A stretch of 15,687 bases of DNA from Candidatus Aenigmatarchaeota archaeon (lineage in GTDB: Archaea; EX4484-52; B79-G9): NCBI GenBank assembly GCA_023139785.1, contig JAGLMX010000002.1:1-15687 (forward strand), read 5' to 3'. The notes below the pieces were generated by a model that saw only the letters and a list, made by a program, of their open reading frames with translations, made no database searches and was not told the DNA's origin. The translations under genes and the position numbers were made by a program. Positions 12,169 to 15,687 of the stretch are shown here, piece after piece; within the stretch, counting starts at the first letter, position 1; each line of letters begins with the position of its first letter.

Positions 12169-14232
12169 TTACCTTGCCTTTCCGCGCAACCATTCAGCAA
12201 GCTTGCCCTTTTTGGCAGCCTCTGTAGAAATCATTCCGTGCGTCTCCTCCGGTGTTGCTGTCATGCCCTCGAGAGCGTCATACGCATGTTCGCGCATGTT
12301 AACGGTCTGCTGTGCCTCAAACATGTTGTCAAGCCCGTAGAACTTGGGCGGAAGCTTTTCAGGGCTTGTGTCTATTTCGAGTTCGCGCACTAATTCCCGG
12401 AACGCTATTGCACTTTGCTTGGCGCCGTAGGAACCCATCTCCCAGATAACGTATGCGTCCTTCATGCCCTTCTGGCGTAGCTGGTGCATCCATCGGTAGA
12501 TTACTTTCATGTCGCGCGAGAAAGGCTCAAGCGGAGCGTGCGCACCCATTATGGGACGGGGTGCGTTTATGTGCAGCATAGTTATGTACTTTGCATAGCT
12601 CTCCTTCAGGGTGGCGATGTCATCTGACACCCAGATGTAGTTGACTGTCAAATGCTCGAAGTCCATGCAATATGATGTATGTGCTCCATTGTCCAGATGC
12701 TTGACAAGAAGAACATGGTCGTGTGCAGACATGATTCTCAGCTGCCCTTCCTGTCCCTGAGGCGGCATTGCAGTCTCAATGAAAATCTGGATATTCCCGT
12801 CTTTCAGATAATCATAAACTGAAATGTCTTTTTTAAGGTCAGGATCATCTGTCTTCATTGACCAGATAGGATTGTCTGTAAAAAGATGGCCCTGAATGTA
12901 TTTCGCAGCAACTGCTGTTATCATCCTTTCAACAAGTGTCATTGTCTTTGTATTTTCTTTACGTTTTCCTTTTTCATCATAGTAATATTCCTTGCCAATA
13001 TCAGCGCGCCATATTATCCAATCCGGCTCATACTGCATGCCGACTATGTCTTTCCATAGAGGGTCTTTTGTTATCCACATGTATTTTGCGATAACCTTGT
13101 ATGCAGTCTCTTCTTCGCACTGGGAACCGTGGCGAACCCAGTAATCATAGATGTGGTAAAAATCATAATGAATAATATATCTTGCAGGGCCTTGAATTTC
13201 CTTTAATTCCTTTTCAAGGTTTTTGTCTTCATGTGCTAAGTTGCTTTCAATACGTTGTCTGTTTGTATGAGCATCTAAAGAACTCAACTGGCTCTGAATT
13301 AAATTCGCTTCTTGTTGTAATGCATCGGTTGGTATATTTTGTTCCTCATTTGCCTTTATTTGTTCTACCAGAGACGTAAGTTTTCTAATAAACGGCGCTT
13401 TCTGCTGGCGCACTTCGGCATCAACAAGACCCATCATTTTCTCTTCAAATACTTGCTCTTTTTTTTTCAGAGCCTCTGCACCTTCTTTGTATCCAGAACC
13501 GTGCTGCAAAAGCATATATGTATCAAAATAGTTTATTGTTCCGACATCCCCGGGCGCACCCATTGCATTAAACATAACATTAATGAATTTTGCAATAAAC
13601 CAGTCCTGCAATCCATTGAACAGCTTTCCGTTAGGATCTCTTCTTGAACAAGTCATTCTGCCTCTTGCAGGGTCTTTATACGCTCCACTGTCGAAGTCTT
13701 TCATAAAAGCCCCCAGATTCAAGCCGTCATGGCTGACCTGCGCGACCCTTGGCTCCTGCTGCCCTACCTTAAAAGTAACATGTGGCCTTATCTGGGAGGA
13801 TGTGTGAAACAGGACAAACTTGGTGTCCACAAGCTTTCTCCCGGAGTATGCGCCCTTTGTGAGCTTTTCATGCATTATTTTCCAGTCATATGCGCGCGCA
13901 ATGCATAAATCCATGTCTGTTGACAGGTGAAGCCCAATTTCAAACTTTCGCCCTGTCGTAACGTCTCCTTGCGCCGTTTTTATGTGGGCGACCTGCTCTT
14001 TCAGGTCTGCTTCGAACATTTCAGAAAGTGCCTCATAATCAATCATGGCAAACTCAAAGCCCATTCTCGAGGCTTTTGCAATTTTTCGCGCAATACCCAT
14101 GTTTATGAGTTTTTCATCGCCCTGCCCGAATTGCGCAAAGCCAGGGCTTGCCCCGATAATATATCCTTTGGGCTTGTTCTTCTCGTCCCAGCGCTCGTCC
14201 TTGTACTTTGGCTCTTTTTTTTCTTCGGGCAA
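12169..14232 (-). CDS. Large endonuclease IV/xylose isomerase-like TIM-barrel protein with a ~340-residue insertion
   Basis: The 687-residue protein has no family I can name, but its ordered metal-ligand-like motifs match the endonuclease IV (AP endonuclease 2) TIM-barrel superfamily. They are His102 (GLHLS), His143 (VLFHTSS), Glu486 (IFIETAMPPQGQEG), Asp524/His527 (CMDFEHL), His554 (MLHINAP), His565 (GAHAPLE) and Glu598 (VIWEMG). The gap between His143 and Glu486 is about 343 residues; in endonuclease IV the equivalent ligands are about 36 apart. The insert contains a charged coiled coil (about 250-348) and an aromatic-rich segment (350-415). Possible roles are a DNA repair nuclease or a sugar isomerase-like enzyme. 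TTG at 14232 is the only start upstream of the conserved part except internal ATGs. A minus-strand TATA-like sequence at 14255-14263 predicts transcription starting about there. A terminator follows the stop. Confidence 0.7.
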   Translation of the reverse strand: MPEEKKEPKYKDERWDEKNKPKGYIIGASPGFAQFGQGDEKLINMGIARKIAKASRMGFEFAMIDYEALSEMFEADLKEQVAHIKTAQGDVTTGRKFEIGLHLSTDMDLCIARAYDWKIMHEKLTKGAYSGRKLVDTKFVLFHTSSQIRPHVTFKVGQQEPRVAQVSHDGLNLGAFMKDFDSGAYKDPARGRMTCSRRDPNGKLFNGLQDWFIAKFINVMFNAMGAPGDVGTINYFDTYMLLQHGSGYKEGAEALKKKEQVFEEKMMGLVDAEVRQQKAPFIRKLTSLVEQIKANEEQNIPTDALQQEANLIQSQLSSLDAHTNRQRIESNLAHEDKNLEKELKEIQGPARYIIHYDFYHIYDYWVRHGSQCEEETAYKVIAKYMWITKDPLWKDIVGMQYEPDWIIWRADIGKEYYYDEKGKRKENTKTMTLVERMITAVAAKYIQGHLFTDNPIWSMKTDDPDLKKDISVYDYLKDGNIQIFIETAMPPQGQEGQLRIMSAHDHVLLVKHLDNGAHTSYCMDFEHLTVNYIWVSDDIATLKESYAKYITMLHINAPRPIMGAHAPLEPFSRDMKVIYRWMHQLRQKGMKDAYVIWEMGSYGAKQSAIAFRELVRELEIDTSPEKLPPKFYGLDNMFEAQQTVNMREHAYDALEGMTATPEETHGMISTEAAKKGKLAEWLRGKAR

Positions 14233-14319
14233 AAAAACACCACTATAAATTAAATTCTATAAACATTATATATAACAGCAATCCGTATAAATATTATAGA
14301 ATGTTCTGGTGTGATTACT
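14233..14319. promoter_or_regulatory. Divergent promoter region
   Basis: This AT-rich stretch separates the TIM-barrel gene (minus) from the coiled-coil gene (plus). Minus-strand TTTATAGAA (14255-14263) is about 27 bases from the TTG at 14232. Plus-strand TATAAATA (14286-14293) is about 30 bases from the TTG at 14320. A further TATATATAA-like stretch lies between them (about 14267-14274). Both genes may be leaderless with TTG starts. Confidence 0.5.
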
Positions 14320-14877
14320 TTGAGCCTCCTAGACAAAATGAAAAACAAAATTAAGGGAAAAAGCATTGATGAGGAAATTGATGTTGTCTTTAGGGATGAG
14401 TCCTCTTACTCAAAACGTGTTCTTGATGCAAACCAAAGGCCGCAAGCAAACAATACGCCTCCTGTGCAAGAAGCCAGAAATAACCCCTTTGCTCAAAACA
14501 CTGCGCCCACACCGCCAATGCAAAACACAGGCTCAGCCTATGAGCCTGCCCGCACAAGCCCTCTTCTGAAAGCAAGACAAGGTGTTCAACAAAATGCACC
14601 GCAAGAGCTGCCTGATGAAGATGAATTTATGCGGCAAAGATTCGGAGCCGACCAGATAGCTGATAAAGATGTTCCGCCGCCGCCAGATCTGATAGGCCTT
14701 CCGGGGACAGACGTAGAAAAACTCACACCTCCGAGGCAAACTTTTGCGCATGGGCAAAATATTGGCTCATCAGAGGTACTTGATGAGCTTCTTCTTTCAA
14801 TGAAAGACCTTCGCGCGCAGAATAACCATATAATTGACCTGCTCAGAAATATGCAGGATAGGTTAAGCAAGCACTGA
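14320..14877 (+). CDS. Disordered Pro/Gln/Asn-rich protein with C-terminal coiled coil
   Basis: I do not recognise the family. The 185-residue product has a basic N-terminal segment (MSLLDKMKNKIKGKS) and an acidic stretch. A long low-complexity linker rich in Pro, Gln, Asn and Ala follows (about 38-145, including PPPPD). The C-terminal helix (about 150-183, DELLLSMKDLRAQNNHIIDL) has a heptad pattern. Such a layout suits a scaffold or an oligomerising adaptor. TTG 14320 is chosen because the TATA box predicts transcription near 14316; GTG 14311 and ATG 14338 are alternatives. It is divergent from the TIM-barrel gene and may share its regulation. It ends at a hairpin shared with MC1. Confidence 0.65.
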   Translation: MSLLDKMKNKIKGKSIDEEIDVVFRDESSYSKRVLDANQRPQANNTPPVQEARNNPFAQNTAPTPPMQNTGSAYEPARTSPLLKARQGVQQNAPQELPDEDEFMRQRFGADQIADKDVPPPPDLIGLPGTDVEKLTPPRQTFAHGQNIGSSEVLDELLLSMKDLRAQNNHIIDLLRNMQDRLSKH

Positions 14878-14898
14878 TTAAGAAAAATTAAAACAAGC

Positions 14899-14914
14899 CG
14901 GGCTTAACAGCCCG
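14899..14914. terminator. Hairpin between convergent genes
   Basis: CGGGCT-TAAC-AGCCCG is a perfect 6-bp GC-rich hairpin between the stops at 14877 and 14939. Flanking A/T-rich sequence would let it act in both directions, though no long T-run follows at once. Confidence 0.45.
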
Positions 14915-14938
14915 ACCCATATAAAAAGAGTTCAAGAC

Positions 14939-15211
14939 TTATTTCTTTTTGAGTTTCTCGATTCCGACTTTCTTCACTTTAGGCTTCCAAACTTTCGAGC
15001 CCATCCATTCAGGTGCGTTGTCAGGTGTGTCAACCTTGACTCTTGAGCCTTTGTAGATATGGACTTTTTTTGTCCCGCGCTCTCTGAGCCGGATATCTTT
15101 CTCTCCACGGTTTGCGGCTTTAAGTGCTGCCTGCCTTGGCTGTTTTCCGGAGAATACTCCGCTTTCTTTGCCGTTTTTGCTTCGCATAACAAAGTATCTT
15201 TTCTCTGCCAT
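14939..15211 (-). CDS. Chromosomal protein MC1
   Basis: The 90-residue DNA-bending protein matches the MC1 family closely. After KRYFVMRSKNGKESGVFSGK come PRQAALKAANRG, a near-invariant block, then RLRERGTKKVH, the aromatic APEWM segment and a Lys-rich tail. MC1 (93 residues in Methanosarcina) is a monomer that compacts DNA and binds bent or four-way junction DNA; it serves as an architectural protein alongside or instead of histones. ATG 15211 is fixed by GGAGGT seven bases upstream, so the longer open frame to 15292 is not used. A TATA-like CATATAATG on the minus strand near 15290-15298 would give a leader of about 55 bases. Confidence 0.93.
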   Translation of the reverse strand: MAEKRYFVMRSKNGKESGVFSGKQPRQAALKAANRGEKDIRLRERGTKKVHIYKGSRVKVDTPDNAPEWMGSKVWKPKVKKVGIEKLKKK

Positions 15212-15372
15212 TTCGAATACCTCCATTCTGATTCTAAACAGCGAACGTACATAAAAATTAAATTGCGCGCGAACACTGCGACTGATGCGCATTATATGGC
15301 TTGGCCAGTATTTATAATTTTTTTGCTGTTTTGCGGTGAAAATTTCATCTTTATTAAACTGTTTTCGCCAAT

Positions 15373-15687
15373 ATGCCTGTTGAAATTCTCAGGCAAGATG
15401 ATGCTATGATATGTTTAATCGCGCTCTTTGTTTTTGCAGTAATTGGCATATTCAGTGCAAAGTATCGCGATTATTTCCGCGAGGCCCTGAATTGTGTTTT
15501 TCGCAGGGCGACGCTTAGAAAGTGTGACACAGGCTTTGACCGTAAAATGAAGGCTAAGATAGTCGGGCGCCTGATGAACAGAAATCCGAAGATTGCTGCC
15601 GGTGTGTTTCGGCACTTTGAGGCAATATCATGGTTGTTTACAATACTTCTTTTCTTGAGCATGGCATACTCTGTTGACGGGCTTTAC
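15373..15687 (+). CDS. Membrane protein, N-terminal part (cut by window end)
   Basis: The open frame from ATG 15373 runs 105 codons to the window edge without a stop. It shows a short N-terminus, a membrane helix (about 12-28), and a cytoplasmic region rich in Arg/Lys with two cysteines (Cys41 and Cys51, near CVFRRATLRKCDTGFD). A second helix (about 86-102) ends at YSVDGLY. The pattern recalls archaeal membrane proteins that continue into an extracytoplasmic thioredoxin/DsbA-like domain, but that part is outside the window, so the assignment is a guess. No Shine-Dalgarno site precedes the ATG. A TTTATAATT at about 15309-15317 could be its TATA box. ATG 15406 is an alternative start. Confidence 0.65.
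   Translation, partial: MPVEILRQDDAMICLIALFVFAVIGIFSAKYRDYFREALNCVFRRATLRKCDTGFDRKMKAKIVGRLMNRNPKIAAGVFRHFEAISWLFTILLFLSMAYSVDGLY

Overview
The window looks like a piece of a small-genome archaeal chromosome, most likely from the DPANN group, although no exact lineage can be read from it. The evidence is archaeal throughout: TATA boxes about 25-30 bases upstream of starts and (nearly) leaderless mRNAs, a tRNA with an anticodon-loop intron, two class III signal peptide pilins with the SATEYLMTYGWAIL core, a diphthamide enzyme (Dph2), an MC1 chromosomal protein and a PGF-type C-terminal sorting signal. Where Shine-Dalgarno sites occur they are strong (GGAGGT, GGAGGTGA).

Layout. 79-1730 (minus): a polytopic membrane protein followed by a lipoprotein with a PrcB-like C-terminal domain. 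1731-2155: a gene-free, dyad-rich stretch. 2156-2549 (minus): tRNA-Ile(GAT), then intron-containing elongator tRNA-Met(CAT), with long hairpins around them. 2724-5911 (plus): a tight four-gene operon of a retropepsin-like protease, a degenerate RimK-like ATP-grasp protein, an intact RimK-like ATP-grasp ligase and an AstE/aspartoacylase-like zinc carboxypeptidase. It converges on an HD-domain hydrolase (5906-6493, minus). 6703-7686 (plus): two tandem pilin-like genes separated by a hairpin plus T-run. They converge on dph2 (7683-8609, minus). 8742-10526 (minus): a CxxCxGxG zinc protein with a terminator, a tRNA-like structured element, a small four-helix membrane protein, and a PKD-domain surface protein. 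The last two genes share a duplicated 47-base leader. 10986-11252 (plus): a leaderless MoaD/ThiS-like protein ending in glycines. 11388-11880 (minus): a Doc/Fic-family gene broken by an in-frame TAA, with a 30-residue ORF one base after it. 12169-14232 (minus): a 687-residue divergent endonuclease IV/xylose isomerase-like TIM-barrel protein with a very large insertion. It is transcribed divergently from a disordered coiled-coil protein (14320-14877, plus). 14939-15211 (minus): MC1. 15373-end (plus): the start of a membrane protein cut by the window edge.

The best candidates for a system needing description are the amidoligase operon at 2724-5911 and the large TIM-barrel protein. In the operon, amino-acid or peptide ligation (ATP-grasp) is paired with two hydrolases (retropepsin, zinc carboxypeptidase), and an apparently inactive ATP-grasp paralogue lies next to the active one. 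This is the logic of a reversible peptide-tag or peptide-metabolite pathway. The TIM-barrel protein keeps a plausible set of metal ligands even though about 340 residues interrupt the barrel. The duplicated leader at 9516-9562 and 10480-10526 is the best regulatory candidate.
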